In this document: positions 9,236-18,193 of the stretch, one piece after another
Layout of the letters: each line of letters begins with the position of its first letter
Numbering within the stretch: position 1 is the first letter of the stretch
Assembly: GCF_006385135.1 (NCBI RefSeq)
Contig: NZ_CP041025.1
Location: 2,883,501 to 2,947,500 of the forward strand
DNA from: Paremcibacter congregatus
GTDB taxonomy: Bacteria; Pseudomonadota; Alphaproteobacteria; Sphingomonadales; Emcibacteraceae
DNA length: 64,000 nt
Direction: 5' to 3'
The notes under the pieces: model-generated
What the model was told of the DNA's origin: nothing
Databases searched by the model: none
Seen by the model: only the letters and a program-made list of their open reading frames with translations
Translations under genes and position numbers: made by a program

Positions 9236-9910
9236 GTGTCTGCACCAAAATCAGAAAATGAGCCGATGATCATGGCGCTGCCCAAAGGCCGCATCCTCAC
9301 CGAGGTCATGCCGATCATTCGCGGCGCGGGCATTATCCCCGAAGCCGATTTTGATAACCCAAAATCCCGCAAGCTGACCTTTGACACCAACCATCCCGGC
9401 CTGAAAATCATTCGTGTACGCAGCTTTGATGTCGCAACCTTTGTCGCCTTTGGCGCGGCGCAACTGGGCGTCGCGGGTAACGACGTGCTGCTCGAGTTCG
9501 ATTATCCCGAGATTTACGCACCGCTCGATCTCGACATCGGCCATTGCCGGGTTTCGGTCGCCGAACTCAAAGCCTTAAGCGCCCAGGATGACCCCAGCCG
9601 CTGGAGCCATGTCCGCGTCGCGACCAAATATCCGAACCTCACCCGCAAGCATTTTGCCGAGCGCGGCGTCCAGGCCGAATGCATCAAGCTCAACGGCGCC
9701 ATGGAACTGGCCCCGAGCCTCGGGCTATGCCGCCGGATTGTCGACCTGGTCAGTACGGGCAACACCCTGAGAGCCAACGGGCTGGTGGAAATTGAAAAGA
9801 TCATCGACATCACCTCGCGCTTCATCGTCAACCGTACGGCGTTCAAAACCCGCAATGATGAAATCAGTGAAATTTTACAGAATATCGGGGCCCGTAAAGA
9901 CCTCGCCTAA
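9236..9910 (+). CDS. hisG: ATP phosphoribosyltransferase, short form
   Basis: A 224-residue HisG_S, the first enzyme of histidine synthesis, joining ATP and PRPP. Marks include the N-terminal [17 protein letters not shown] in the phosphate-binding region and the [17 protein letters not shown] loop near the C-terminus. The length lacks the C-terminal regulatory domain of the long form, so the enzyme is expected to need HisZ, which is not in this window. I chose GTG 9236 because AGGAG (9223-9227) is 8 nt upstream; the earlier GTG at 9227 lies inside that site. hisD follows 17 bp later. Confidence 0.93.
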   Translation: MSAPKSENEPMIMALPKGRILTEVMPIIRGAGIIPEADFDNPKSRKLTFDTNHPGLKIIRVRSFDVATFVAFGAAQLGVAGNDVLLEFDYPEIYAPLDLDIGHCRVSVAELKALSAQDDPSRWSHVRVATKYPNLTRKHFAERGVQAECIKLNGAMELAPSLGLCRRIVDLVSTGNTLRANGLVEIEKIIDITSRFIVNRTAFKTRNDEISEILQNIGARKDLA

Positions 9911-9927
9911 CAGACAGAAGAGCAGAA

Positions 9928-11238
9928 ATGGTAACTCTTTTAAGTAATACAGACAGCGATTTTACCGCCCGGTTTGAGGATTTCATCACCGCCCGGCGCG
10001 ACGATGATCAGGATGTCTCCGATGTGGTGCGCGCGATTCTAACCGATGTACGCACCCGGGGCGATGTCGCCGTCTTCGAGTATACCAGCCGGTTTGACAA
10101 ACTTGACCTTACCCCGGAGACCATCCGGGTCAGCCCCGAGGAACTGGCAAACGCCAAATCCCACTGCGCCCCGGATGTACTTCAGGCCCTAAAAACAGCC
10201 GCGGAACGTATCGACAGTTTCCACCGCCGCCATCTGCCGGAAGATGACAACTATACCGATGATGCCGGTGTGTCGCTTGGCGCGCGCTGGACCCCGGTTG
10301 CCGCCGCCGGCATTTATGTGCCCGGTGGCAAGGCGGTTTATCCCTCTTCCGTACTGATGAACGCCATGCCCGCCAAATGTGCCGGGGTGGAGCGCATTGT
10401 CATGGTGGTGCCGGCCCCTAACGGTGACCTCAACCCGCTGGTGCTTGCCGCGGCCGAACTTGCCGGCATTACGGAAATTTATAAAATCGGCGGGGCCCAG
10501 GCTATTGGCGCGCTGGCGTATGGAACGGAAAGCATTTCTCCCGTGGATGTCATCACCGGCCCGGGCAATGCGTTTGTCGCCGCGGCCAAGCGAGAAGTTT
10601 TCGGCACCGTCGGCATCGACATGATCGCCGGGCCATCAGAAATTCTTGTGGTGGCCGATGGCCAGAACAATCCCCGCTGGATCGCCATGGATCTTTTGTC
10701 ACAGGCAGAACATGACGAGGTCGCCCAGGCGATCCTGATTACCGATGATGCGGATTTTGCCCGCGCCACCTGTGATGCCGTGGAAGATCACCTCAAAACC
10801 CTGCCCCGGGCCGATATTGCCCGTAAAAGCTGGAACGATCATGGCGCGGTGATTGTGGTTGAAACATTGGATCAGGCCATTCCCCTCGTCAATCGCCTGG
10901 CGCCTGAACATCTGGAACTCGCCATAGACGCCCCGCGCGACATGGCGGCGAAAATTCCCAATGCCGGCTCAATCTTCCTTGGCCGCTATACCCCGGAAGC
11001 CATCGGTGATTATGTCGCCGGCCCCAATCATGTGCTGCCCACCGCCCGCAGTGCGCGTTTTTCATCCGGGTTGAATGTTCTTAATTTTATGAAAAGAAAT
11101 ACTCTGATAGAATGCACCCGGGAAAGTCTGGCGCAAATCGGCCCGGCCGCGATGACTCTGGCGGAAGAAGAAGGTCTGCAGGCCCACGGACGATCAATCG
11201 GCATTCGGCTGAACAATGCCCCCACAGAGGGTGACTGA
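9928..11238 (+). CDS. hisD: Histidinol dehydrogenase
   Basis: A 436-residue HisD, which oxidises histidinol to histidine in two NAD-dependent steps. Visible family blocks are GVSLGARWTPVAAAGIYVPGG (about 112-132), the GPGNAFVAAAKREV nucleotide region, GPSEILVVAD, the zinc/catalytic SQAEHDE and APEHLEL near the C-terminus. Length is normal. It shares a transcript with hisG and is followed by UPF0262 and the phosphatase gene, an arrangement common in alphaproteobacteria. Confidence 0.95.
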   Translation: MVTLLSNTDSDFTARFEDFITARRDDDQDVSDVVRAILTDVRTRGDVAVFEYTSRFDKLDLTPETIRVSPEELANAKSHCAPDVLQALKTAAERIDSFHRRHLPEDDNYTDDAGVSLGARWTPVAAAGIYVPGGKAVYPSSVLMNAMPAKCAGVERIVMVVPAPNGDLNPLVLAAAELAGITEIYKIGGAQAIGALAYGTESISPVDVITGPGNAFVAAAKREVFGTVGIDMIAGPSEILVVADGQNNPRWIAMDLLSQAEHDEVAQAILITDDADFARATCDAVEDHLKTLPRADIARKSWNDHGAVIVVETLDQAIPLVNRLAPEHLELAIDAPRDMAAKIPNAGSIFLGRYTPEAIGDYVAGPNHVLPTARSARFSSGLNVLNFMKRNTLIECTRESLAQIGPAAMTLAEEEGLQAHGRSIGIRLNNAPTEGD

Positions 11239-11264
11239 ACCACGTATAAATTAAGGGACGACAT

Positions 11265-11756
11265 ATGAGTGATGCCGGCAGCCAACATCGTATCTGCCAT
11301 ATCGAACTGGATGAAAAATCCATTATCCGCCGGAACGCGGACATCGATCATGAACGCCGCGTCGCCATCTTTGATTTGCTGGAAAAAAATCATTATGAGC
11401 CCGTCGAAGACCTGCCAGGCCAGTATCAGGGGCCTTTCAAGGTACGCCTGCGCATGGAAGACAACCGTCTCGCCATGATCGTGCGTACGGAAGCGGATCA
11501 GGAGCTGACCACCATTCTTCTGCCGCTGTCCATCTTGCGCAAAACCATCAAGGAATATTTTCAGATCTGCGACAGTTATTTCGCCGCCATCAAAAGCGCC
11601 AGCCCCCGCCAGATCGAAACCATCGACATGGCGCGGCGCAGTCTGCATAACGAAGGTTCTGAAATTTTGCTCGACCGGTTGGCCGAAAAAGTCAAAATCG
11701 ACTTTCACACCGCCCGACGGTTGTTTACCCTGATTTGTGTCTTACAGATTAGATAA
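11265..11756 (+). CDS. UPF0262 family protein
   Basis: A 163-residue UPF0262 protein. The family is restricted largely to alphaproteobacteria and has no assigned function. Characteristic stretches are RHICHIELDE near the start, DHERRVAIFDLLEKNHYEP (27-45), the LSIxRKTIKEYFQICDSYFAAI helix and LHNEGSEILxxRL near the C-terminus. AAGGGA lies upstream of ATG 11265. It is soluble, with no signal peptide. Its stop is 3 bp before the next start, so it is probably co-transcribed with hisD and the phosphatase gene. Confidence 0.88.
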   Translation: MSDAGSQHRICHIELDEKSIIRRNADIDHERRVAIFDLLEKNHYEPVEDLPGQYQGPFKVRLRMEDNRLAMIVRTEADQELTTILLPLSILRKTIKEYFQICDSYFAAIKSASPRQIETIDMARRSLHNEGSEILLDRLAEKVKIDFHTARRLFTLICVLQIR

Positions 11757-11759
11757 CCA

Positions 11760-12260
11760 ATGGCCGTCATCATCACGCCCATAACCCCGATTATTTCGGA
11801 CAATGACCTCCCGCTTAAAATGCCGGACAGCGTGTTGTTCATGTGCAATTTCAACGCCGTACGCTCTCCCATGGCCGAAGCCCTGACAAAATATTATTTT
11901 GGCCACCGGATTTTCACCGACAGTGTCGGCATCCGGGCGGAAGAGGACAGCGCCAATCCCTTCAGCATCGCCGTGATGGAAGAAGTCGGGCTCGATATTT
12001 CCGACCATAGGCCTAAAAAATTCGAAGACCTGATGGACAGCAGCTTTGATCTGGTCGTCACCCTCAGCCCCGAAGCCCAGCATAAAGCCATTGATCTGAC
12101 CCGCACCTACGACTGTCAGGTGGAATATTGGCCGACCCTTGACCCAACGGCGGTCACCGGCAACCGGGAGAATATCCTTGCCGCCTTTCGTCAGACCCGC
12201 GACATGATCACGGAGCGCATCAAAAAACGCTTTGATGTGGATTATTTCCCAAAGGTTTAG
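11760..12260 (+). CDS. Low-molecular-weight protein tyrosine phosphatase-like protein
   Basis: A 166-residue member of the low-molecular-weight phosphatase/arsenate reductase fold. The P-loop reads CNFNAVRSP, a C-x5-R-S motif with the nucleophilic Cys at about residue 28. The later SFDLVVTLSPEA and WPTLDP segments match the fold; the final aspartate in DPT is the likely general acid. In alphaproteobacteria this gene follows UPF0262. Whether it acts on phosphoproteins or arsenate is not shown; there is no arsenic gene nearby. The start may instead be the ATG at 11820 just before the catalytic strand, which would remove an atypical N-terminal extension. Confidence 0.82.
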   Translation: MAVIITPITPIISDNDLPLKMPDSVLFMCNFNAVRSPMAEALTKYYFGHRIFTDSVGIRAEEDSANPFSIAVMEEVGLDISDHRPKKFEDLMDSSFDLVVTLSPEAQHKAIDLTRTYDCQVEYWPTLDPTAVTGNRENILAAFRQTRDMITERIKKRFDVDYFPKV

Positions 12261-12298
12261 CATTTTACGTCTAAATCGTGGAAAAATAACAAAAAGAC

Positions 12299-12326
12299 TT
12301 GAAAAATCTGTCGTTTTGGCTATGTA
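12299..12326 (+). promoter_or_regulatory. Candidate sigma-70-type promoter of infA
   Basis: TTGAAA (12299-12304) and TATGTA (12321-12326) are separated by 16 bp in an AT-rich 98-bp gap, 33 bp before the infA start. Both hexamers match the consensus moderately. Confidence 0.4.
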
Positions 12327-12358
12327 TCTTCGGCATAGATTTATATTGAGGAGCCAAA

Positions 12359-12577
12359 ATGGCGAAAGAAGAATTATTGGAAATGCGCGGCGTGGTAACA
12401 GAGTTACTGCCAAATGCGATGTTCCGGGTGAAACTAGAAAACGACCATGAAGTCCTGGGGCATACTGCTGGTAAAATGCGCAAGAACCGTATCCGGGTTC
12501 TCGTGGGCGACGAAGTTCTGGTCGAAATGACACCTTATGACCTGTCAAAAGGCCGCATCACATATCGCTTCAAATAA
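12359..12577 (+). CDS. infA: Translation initiation factor IF-1
   Basis: A 72-residue IF-1, a single S1/OB-fold protein that binds the ribosomal A site during initiation. The sequence is near canonical: [19 protein letters not shown], then [19 protein letters not shown] and a C-terminal [19 protein letters not shown] lies 7 nt before ATG 12359. It is followed by maf and rng, a conserved alphaproteobacterial order. Confidence 0.97.
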   Translation: MAKEELLEMRGVVTELLPNAMFRVKLENDHEVLGHTAGKMRKNRIRVLVGDEVLVEMTPYDLSKGRITYRFK

Positions 12578-12648
12578 GTGAACGCCTGTATTTCTCTACT
12601 GAATATGCCGGCGTTTGATTTCCCTGAAACCTCAGGACATCCGCCGTC

Positions 12649-13242
12649 ATGACGTCATCACTCCCTGTATCTTTTCCTTTAATCCTTGGGTCCGCCTCTC
12701 CGCGCCGACGCGAGCTGCTGGCCCAGATCGGCCTCGCTCCCGATGACATCGTCCCGGCTGATATTGACGAAACACCACAAAAATCAGAAAGCCCGCGCAA
12801 GCTCGCCGAACGATTGGCTGTTGAAAAAGCCGCCGCCCTGAAAACTGCCCATTCAGATTGCTATATTCTGGCCGCCGATACTGTCGTCGCGCTGGGCAAC
12901 CGAATTCTTGGCAAGGCGGAAAATACTGCAGAGGCCCGAAAATATCTCACCCTCCTGTCCGGTCGTCGGCATAAAGTCTATAGTGGCGTTTCCCTGATCA
13001 CCCCGACAGGCACACAAGTCTCGCGGGTGGTCGCCACCAGCGTCCTGTTCAAACGCCTGTCCGATACGGACCTCGCCGCTTATCTTTCTCATGATGAATG
13101 GCAGGGCAAGGCTGGTGCTTATGCCATCCAGGGGCATGCCGCCCGTTTTATCAAGAGCATTAACGGGTCCTACAGCAATGTGGTCGGCCTGCCGTTGTTT
13201 GAAACCACGAATATGTTGCAGGGAAATGGCTATGTCTTCTGA
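12649..13242 (+). CDS. maf: Maf family nucleoside triphosphate pyrophosphatase
   Basis: A 197-residue Maf protein, a pyrophosphatase that hydrolyses dTTP/UTP or modified nucleotides. The N-terminal LGSASPRRRELL motif (8-19) is diagnostic, followed by AADTVVALG (73-81) and the GKAGAYAIQGHAARFI segment (150-165). Normal length. It overlaps the start of rng by 11 bp, so the two are translationally coupled. Confidence 0.94.
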   Translation: MTSSLPVSFPLILGSASPRRRELLAQIGLAPDDIVPADIDETPQKSESPRKLAERLAVEKAAALKTAHSDCYILAADTVVALGNRILGKAENTAEARKYLTLLSGRRHKVYSGVSLITPTGTQVSRVVATSVLFKRLSDTDLAAYLSHDEWQGKAGAYAIQGHAARFIKSINGSYSNVVGLPLFETTNMLQGNGYVF

Positions 13243-14626
13243 TATCCTGATTAATTCGGCCATTGGCGAAACCCGCCTCGCCCATGTGGAAGACGACAGC
13301 GTACGGGAAATTCGCCTGTTTCGCAACCATAACCCGACCCTTGTCGGCGCCATTTTTTACGGCAAGATCATTCGTCTGAGCCCTGAATTCCAGGCAGCCT
13401 TCGTCGACCTGGGACAGGATGTGACCGGCTTTCTGCCGCTGACCCTGCTGCCCAAACGACCCGGAAAGAAACCCAAGGACCTCACGACGCTACTGCATGA
13501 AGGCCAGAAAATCATCGTGCAGGTTACCGCCGATGCCGCCGAGGATAAATCCGTCAAGCTGACCTGTCGTCTCGAACTGCACAGTTCTGCTGTCATTCTC
13601 CATCCTTTCCGCGAAGGCGCCTTTGTCTCAAGCCGCATCAAGGACCCGAACCGTCGCGAAGAACTCAAGCAGTTCGGCGCGACACTCGACCTGAAAGGCA
13701 TGGGGCTGACTTTCCGCACCGAAGCCGCCGATCTCGCCAATGAGGAACTGGAAAAAACCGCCCGCCATATGATTCGACACTGGATCCGGACGGTGGAAAA
13801 TCGCGAACGCAAGAAAGCCCCTTACCTGATGGCTCAGGGGCCAGACGCGCTGCAGCAGATCCTGCGCGACTATGGCAGCCGACGTTATGATCGCCTGATT
13901 TTTGACCGGCCGGCCTGCCTCAAGGCGGCGCAGGACTGGGCCGCCAATTTTGCCCCGGACCTTCTACCCCATTTGCACCTTCATGATGCGCCGAGCCCGC
14001 TGTTTGAGACCTACGGCGTCGAAGAAGAAATTGACCAGATGTTCGATACCCGAATTCCGCTGCGCTCCGGCGCCTGGATCACGATTGAACAAACCGAGGC
14101 CTTGGTGGTGGTCGATGTCAATATGGGCACCGCGCGCGAGACCAATGATCCGATGAAACAACGGCTGAAAATCAATTTCGCCGCCGCCCGCGAGGTTTTC
14201 CGCCAAATCCGCCTGCGTGGCATTTCCGGTCTGATCGTCATTGATTTCATCAATATGTCGGGCAAGGCCGATGTCACCAACTTGCTGGCGGTCGTCGACA
14301 ATCTGATCCTGGAGGACCCACAGCAGGTCCAGCGCAGCAACCTGTCGGCCTTCGGCCTGCTGGAACTCGCCCGCAAGGCCAGTCACCAGCCTCTTGCCCG
14401 GCAGCTGATTGCCAGCAACCGTCCGCAAGCGACCGTTGACACTCAGGCGCTGGCGCTGCTGCGTCAGGCACTGCGCGACGCCGCAGCGCGCCCTGGCCTG
14501 CCCCTGAAGGTCACCACCTCGCCGGCGGTCATGGACTGGCTTGAGACGCACCCTGCATTACTCGACCAATTCACCCGACAGAGCGGCAGCAAGCTGCAGC
14601 TAACATCATCAAGGCAGAAGGCCTGA
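13232..14626 (+). CDS. rng: Ribonuclease E/G family protein (RNase G type)
   Basis: A 464-residue RNase E/G, a single-strand endoribonuclease for rRNA maturation and mRNA decay. An S1 domain spans about 35-115 (GAIFYGKIIRLSPEFQAAFVDLG). The two catalytic magnesium-binding aspartates are D295 in VVVDVNMG and D338 in VIDFINMSG. It ends soon after the catalytic core and lacks the long C-terminal scaffold of RNase E. The zinc-link cysteines of the longer enzymes are not obvious. The start ATG 13232 has AGGGA 7 nt upstream; the frame is open further back inside maf, but that part has no homology. yacG follows 3 bp later. Confidence 0.92.
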   Translation: MSSDILINSAIGETRLAHVEDDSVREIRLFRNHNPTLVGAIFYGKIIRLSPEFQAAFVDLGQDVTGFLPLTLLPKRPGKKPKDLTTLLHEGQKIIVQVTADAAEDKSVKLTCRLELHSSAVILHPFREGAFVSSRIKDPNRREELKQFGATLDLKGMGLTFRTEAADLANEELEKTARHMIRHWIRTVENRERKKAPYLMAQGPDALQQILRDYGSRRYDRLIFDRPACLKAAQDWAANFAPDLLPHLHLHDAPSPLFETYGVEEEIDQMFDTRIPLRSGAWITIEQTEALVVVDVNMGTARETNDPMKQRLKINFAAAREVFRQIRLRGISGLIVIDFINMSGKADVTNLLAVVDNLILEDPQQVQRSNLSAFGLLELARKASHQPLARQLIASNRPQATVDTQALALLRQALRDAAARPGLPLKVTTSPAVMDWLETHPALLDQFTRQSGSKLQLTSSRQKA

Positions 14627-14629
14627 TCC

Positions 14630-14824
14630 ATGCAGAAACCGATCCCAGCCAACAGCAACAATCTGTGCACCATCTGTACACAACATCCGGCGACGCCAAA
14701 GTTTCACCCCTTTTGCTCGGCCCGCTGCGCCGACGTGGACCTTGGCCGTTGGCTGAAGGGTAATTATGCGATTCCCGGAGAGAATGCGGAACTGCCGGAA
14801 ACAGACCCAGAAGAGGACTATTAA
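14630..14824 (+). CDS. yacG: DNA gyrase inhibitor YacG
   Basis: A 64-residue zinc-binding YacG. Four cysteines fit the family zinc site: C13 and C16 in CTIC, then C29 and C33 in PFCSARC. The FCSxRCxxxDLGRWL block and the following YAIPG are characteristic. Known role: binds GyrB and inhibits gyrase. It lies directly after rng, as in many alphaproteobacteria. Confidence 0.92.
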   Translation: MQKPIPANSNNLCTICTQHPATPKFHPFCSARCADVDLGRWLKGNYAIPGENAELPETDPEEDY

Positions 14825-14968
14825 AGAGGTCGGGGACAGACGCAAAGCCGCTGAATTCGGCGACTTTAAAAAATCTGTCATTTTTTTGAAACCAGTGCTG
14901 GACAGACCTCACGTTTTTTTCTATAACCCATCCACCCGCGCAAGTGGGGACCTCAAATTGCCCAATAT

Positions 14969-15043
14969 GCCCGGGTAGCTCAGGGGTAGAGCAGCGGATT
15001 GAAAATCCGCGTGTCGGTGGTTCAAATCCGCCCCCGGGCACCA
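14969..15043 (+). tRNA. tRNA-Phe (anticodon GAA)
   Basis: Acceptor GCCCGGG (14969-14975) pairs with CCCGGGC (15033-15039); D arm GCTC/GAGC; anticodon stem GCGGA/TCCGC with loop TTGAAAA (anticodon GAA); T arm GGTGG/CCGCC with loop TTCAAAT. The discriminator is A (15040) and CCA is encoded (15041-15043). Confidence 0.95.
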
Positions 15044-15051
15044 TTATTTTC

Positions 15052-15086
15052 AATGACTTAGCTGATTCACAGTTAGGTCATTTTTT
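15052..15086 (+). terminator. Terminator candidate after tRNA-Phe
   Basis: AATGAC (15052-15057) pairs with GTCATT (15077-15082) and runs into six T (15081-15086). The loop is 19 nt, so the structure is weak, but position and T tract fit. Confidence 0.4.
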
Positions 15087-15211
15087 GTATCCAGCCGCCC
15101 TCTGAAGCAAAAACCTGTCCCACCACCGCAAAAAAATTTCCATATCCCTTTACAAAGGTTTTCTCTAAAAGGTAAGAACACTGGATATCCTCTGAACAGA
15201 AAGCGCGTCGC

Positions 15212-16318
15212 ATGGCCCTCGAATTCACGCTGCCCCACTGGTACGATCTTCATACTCATTTCCGTCAGGATGATACCCTGCCCGCCACGGTCAGCGATCA
15301 TGTGGCGATGAGCTGCGCCGGGGCGCTGGCCATGCCCAATACCGCCCCGCCGGTGGGCAAGATCTTCGCTGCCGACGAGGTTGCCAATTATAAAAGCGTC
15401 GAACAATACCGCGCTGAAATTATCGCCGCGTCCCACGGTACATTTCGCGAGGTGATTGTGCCGCTCTATCTAACCCGGGACACCACCCCGGATATGATTG
15501 AAAGAGGCGCCGCCAGTGGCCTGCTCAAGGCCTGTAAGTATTACCCGCCCCACGGCACCACCGGCGCCGAGTTTGGTGCACCGCTCACGCACTTCATGGA
15601 GAATGGCGTCTTTCAGGCGATGCAGGAGGCCGGTGTCACGCTGTGCCTGCACGGCGAAGAACACGGGCTGGCCCCGGAACGCTATTTTGACCGGGGTGAA
15701 AATGCAGAAGAAATCTTTTATCGCGAACGCATGCCGCGCCTGGTGGACAGTTTTCCCGAGCTGCGCCTGGTTGGCGAGCATCTGACGACAAAGGTCGGCG
15801 TGGACTTCATCCTTGATGCGCCGGCGCATGTTAAAGCCAACATCACGCCGCAGCATTTGATCTACACCGTTGGCAGTCTGCTCAACGGCCTGAAATATCA
15901 TCTCTATTGCCTGCCGCTGGTGAAATTCGACGCAGACCGCGCCGCCCTGAGAGCCGCCGCAACAGCCCCCGACAACAGTAAATTTTTTGCCGGCACAGAC
16001 AGTGCGCCCCACACCCGGAAAACCACACCCTGTGGCTGCGCCGCCGGCTGCTATACGGGCCGCGTCGCGCCGCAACTTTACGCCCAGGCCTTTGAAATGG
16101 CCGGCGTGGACCTCTCAACCAAAGCCGGCCAGACAGTCTTTGAAAATTTCCTCTGCACCATCGGGCGGGAATTTTATTCTCTTCCACAGCCAACAGAGAC
16201 TTTCATCCTCGAACGTCAACCGGAAAAGGTCCTGCCATTGCAGATCGGCGACCAGACCATTATTCCCTTGCCACTCGGCATGGAAACCGAACTGCCATGG
16301 CGCATAAAACCCCGCTGA
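15212..16318 (+). CDS. pyrC: Dihydroorotase, class II
   Basis: A 368-residue PyrC, which closes carbamoyl aspartate to dihydroorotate in pyrimidine synthesis. Seen are the metal-binding DLHTHFRQDD (12-21), the lysine to be carboxylated in KACKYYPPHGTT (106-117), the HGE metal ligand, EHLTTK and the FAGTDSAPH segment with the catalytic aspartate. It is slightly longer than the Escherichia coli enzyme (about 348), the excess being at the C-terminus. The gene stands alone, followed by the amidoligase pair. Confidence 0.94.
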   Translation: MALEFTLPHWYDLHTHFRQDDTLPATVSDHVAMSCAGALAMPNTAPPVGKIFAADEVANYKSVEQYRAEIIAASHGTFREVIVPLYLTRDTTPDMIERGAASGLLKACKYYPPHGTTGAEFGAPLTHFMENGVFQAMQEAGVTLCLHGEEHGLAPERYFDRGENAEEIFYRERMPRLVDSFPELRLVGEHLTTKVGVDFILDAPAHVKANITPQHLIYTVGSLLNGLKYHLYCLPLVKFDADRAALRAAATAPDNSKFFAGTDSAPHTRKTTPCGCAAGCYTGRVAPQLYAQAFEMAGVDLSTKAGQTVFENFLCTIGREFYSLPQPTETFILERQPEKVLPLQIGDQTIIPLPLGMETELPWRIKPR

Positions 16319-16359
16319 TCGCAACAGAGACATGACCCGATCTCCGGCCTGCGTTTGTG

Positions 16360-17484
16360 ATGAGGCTCGTGACCTGCTATAATGGTCAGGCGGTATTTGA
16401 CGCCGCCTATTGTCACGAACAACATCAGGATGCAAAAATTACCCCACATGAAAACCACACCCCGCAGGACAAAACCGACAACGGTACGGAGCGTCTCGTG
16501 GGATTTGAAATCGAATATGCCGGCCTGACACTGGAGACAGCCGCAGAAATCATTCACGACCTTTATGGCGGCACCATCACACGGGAAACAGATGCAATCT
16601 ATCAGGTTCTGGATACCACGCTTGGTGAGTTCACACTCGAACTGGACGCCATCCCGCTACAGAAACTCGCCGAGGCCGCGGCAGAAACAGAAACCACATC
16701 AGGCGAGGATCAAAGCCTGACAGACGATCTGCAAGTTCAACTTTACAAGGCCGTCGGAGACGCCGGTGCGAAAATAGCCCCCTATGAAATCGTCGCCCCC
16801 CCGATCCCGCTCCGCAAAATCCCCGACCTGGAAAAACTTTGCGTTCAGTTGCGGGATCAGGACGCCCAGGATACGACCTCCAGACTGCATTTCGCCTTTG
16901 GCCTGCATATCAACCCGGAAGTGTTGAGCACCGATACCGCTTCTATTCTTCGGCATCTGCAAAGCTTTCTTCTTCTCTATCCCTGGCTGAAGCAGCAGCA
17001 TAATGTCGACTTTGCCCGTCGGGTTACCCGCTTCATCACGCCGTTTCCAAAACCCTATTATGAACGTATTCTACAGTCCCATTACCAACCCGGTTTCACC
17101 CAACTGGTTACGGATTATTATACGGATAACCCAACCCGTAACCGGGCGCTCGACATGTTGCCGCTGTTCGCCCATATCGACGCGGCCCTGATACGTCGTC
17201 TTTATGGCGCGGAAGAAAAAATAAATCCCCGGCCAACCTTTCATTACCGCTTGCCCAACTGTGAACTGGCCAACCCGGATTGGTCACTGGATATGGAATG
17301 GCGGCGCTGGTTGCATGTCGAACAGGTCGCCAACAGTGACGCCCTGTTCACAGAGCTTATGACCCGCTGGCATAGCCATAACGAAAGCTGGCTCACCAGC
17401 GAGGAAGACTGGGCCAGAGAAGTGGCCCAGATCATGGTAACAGCCCAGGATAACGGGGACTGGCCGGACAATGCCGATGACTGA
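16360..17484 (+). CDS. Amidoligase-family protein
   Basis: About 374 residues, recognised as a putative amidoligase of the glutamine synthetase/GshA-like ATP-grasp-unrelated fold. The block RLVGFEIEYAGL (about 46-57) is the conserved first strand with the metal-binding glutamates; ELDAIPL and the LHFAFGLHINPE metal/substrate strand follow, and a long helical C-terminus. The family is predicted to form an amide bond using ATP. The start is uncertain: ATG 16360 or GTG 16357 have no clear ribosome binding site, and homology begins near 16480. It overlaps the next gene by 14 bp; that gene encodes a glutamine amidotransferase-like hydrolase, so the two probably act on one amide-containing product. 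Substrate unknown. Confidence 0.78.
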   Translation: MRLVTCYNGQAVFDAAYCHEQHQDAKITPHENHTPQDKTDNGTERLVGFEIEYAGLTLETAAEIIHDLYGGTITRETDAIYQVLDTTLGEFTLELDAIPLQKLAEAAAETETTSGEDQSLTDDLQVQLYKAVGDAGAKIAPYEIVAPPIPLRKIPDLEKLCVQLRDQDAQDTTSRLHFAFGLHINPEVLSTDTASILRHLQSFLLLYPWLKQQHNVDFARRVTRFITPFPKPYYERILQSHYQPGFTQLVTDYYTDNPTRNRALDMLPLFAHIDAALIRRLYGAEEKINPRPTFHYRLPNCELANPDWSLDMEWRRWLHVEQVANSDALFTELMTRWHSHNESWLTSEEDWAREVAQIMVTAQDNGDWPDNADD

Positions 17485-18163
17485 ACCATCCCCTGTCATC
17501 GGGGTGACCGGCGCGGAAGAACAGGGTCACGTGATGTGGTTTTGCAATCGTCTTGGCATCCGCTGGGCCGGCGGCAGAGCCCGCCGCCTAACCGCATCCC
17601 GGTCTGAAGACTTTCAAAACTGCGACGGTTTCTTGATTTCCGGGGGAGGAGATATTGATCCAGCCCTCTACGGCGAGAAAAATACCGCCAGTTTTAATGT
17701 GGAACCGGCGCGGGACACCCTTGAACAGGCGGTCATCAGCCATGCCTTGAGCCAAGGCAAGCCGCTCGCCGGCATTTGTCGCGGGGCGCAGATGATCAAC
17801 ATTGTCAAGGGCGGCAGCCTGCATCAAAACGCCAGGAATATTTATAAGGACTTTCTTCCCACCACCAGCCTTCTGGGGAAGATATTTCTACGGCGGAGCG
17901 TCAGGATTGTCGAAGAAGGGCTGTTGTCCGCCCTATATGGCGACCGACGGGCGATCCGGGTCAACAGCATTCACCATCAGGCCATCGCCCGCCTGGGTCA
18001 GGGGCTTATTATCAGCGCCCAGGACCGCCACGGCATCGCCCAGGCAATCGAAACATCTGGTGATGACTGTTATCTTCTCGGTGTGCAATGGCATCCGGAG
18101 CTGATGCTCTATAACCAGAGCCAACGCCGTTTTTTTCGCCAGCTTGTTCAGGCCTGCCGTTAA
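17471..18163 (+). CDS. Class I glutamine amidotransferase-like (peptidase C26) protein
   Basis: A 230-residue hydrolase of the gamma-glutamyl-gamma-aminobutyrate hydrolase/peptidase C26 type. The triad is visible: Cys103 in GICRGAQ, His208 and Glu210 in QWHPE. The oxyanion strand is SGGGDIDP (57-64) and a histidine-rich NSIHHQA loop (165-171) matches PuuD-like enzymes. It is translationally coupled to the amidoligase upstream (14-bp overlap). Amidoligase plus C26 hydrolase pairs are known from comparative genomics and are thought to make and break, or to edit, an unusual gamma-glutamyl or peptide bond. No substrate clue is seen in the neighbours. Confidence 0.85.
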   Translation: MPMTEPSPVIGVTGAEEQGHVMWFCNRLGIRWAGGRARRLTASRSEDFQNCDGFLISGGGDIDPALYGEKNTASFNVEPARDTLEQAVISHALSQGKPLAGICRGAQMINIVKGGSLHQNARNIYKDFLPTTSLLGKIFLRRSVRIVEEGLLSALYGDRRAIRVNSIHHQAIARLGQGLIISAQDRHGIAQAIETSGDDCYLLGVQWHPELMLYNQSQRRFFRQLVQACR

Positions 18164-18193
18164 GGTCTGCACGTTAAGGTCCGCGTCTGGCCA

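Noticed and set aside
13091-13231. N-terminal extension of rng inside maf
   Set aside because: This part has no RNase homology and overlaps maf; the ATG at 13232 has a good ribosome binding site.
14571-15053. 160-residue open frame on the minus strand with a VPGGGFEPPTRG-like start
   Set aside because: The start is the reverse complement of tRNA-Phe, and the rest is antisense to yacG and rng. This peptide is a well-known false gene from tRNA loci.
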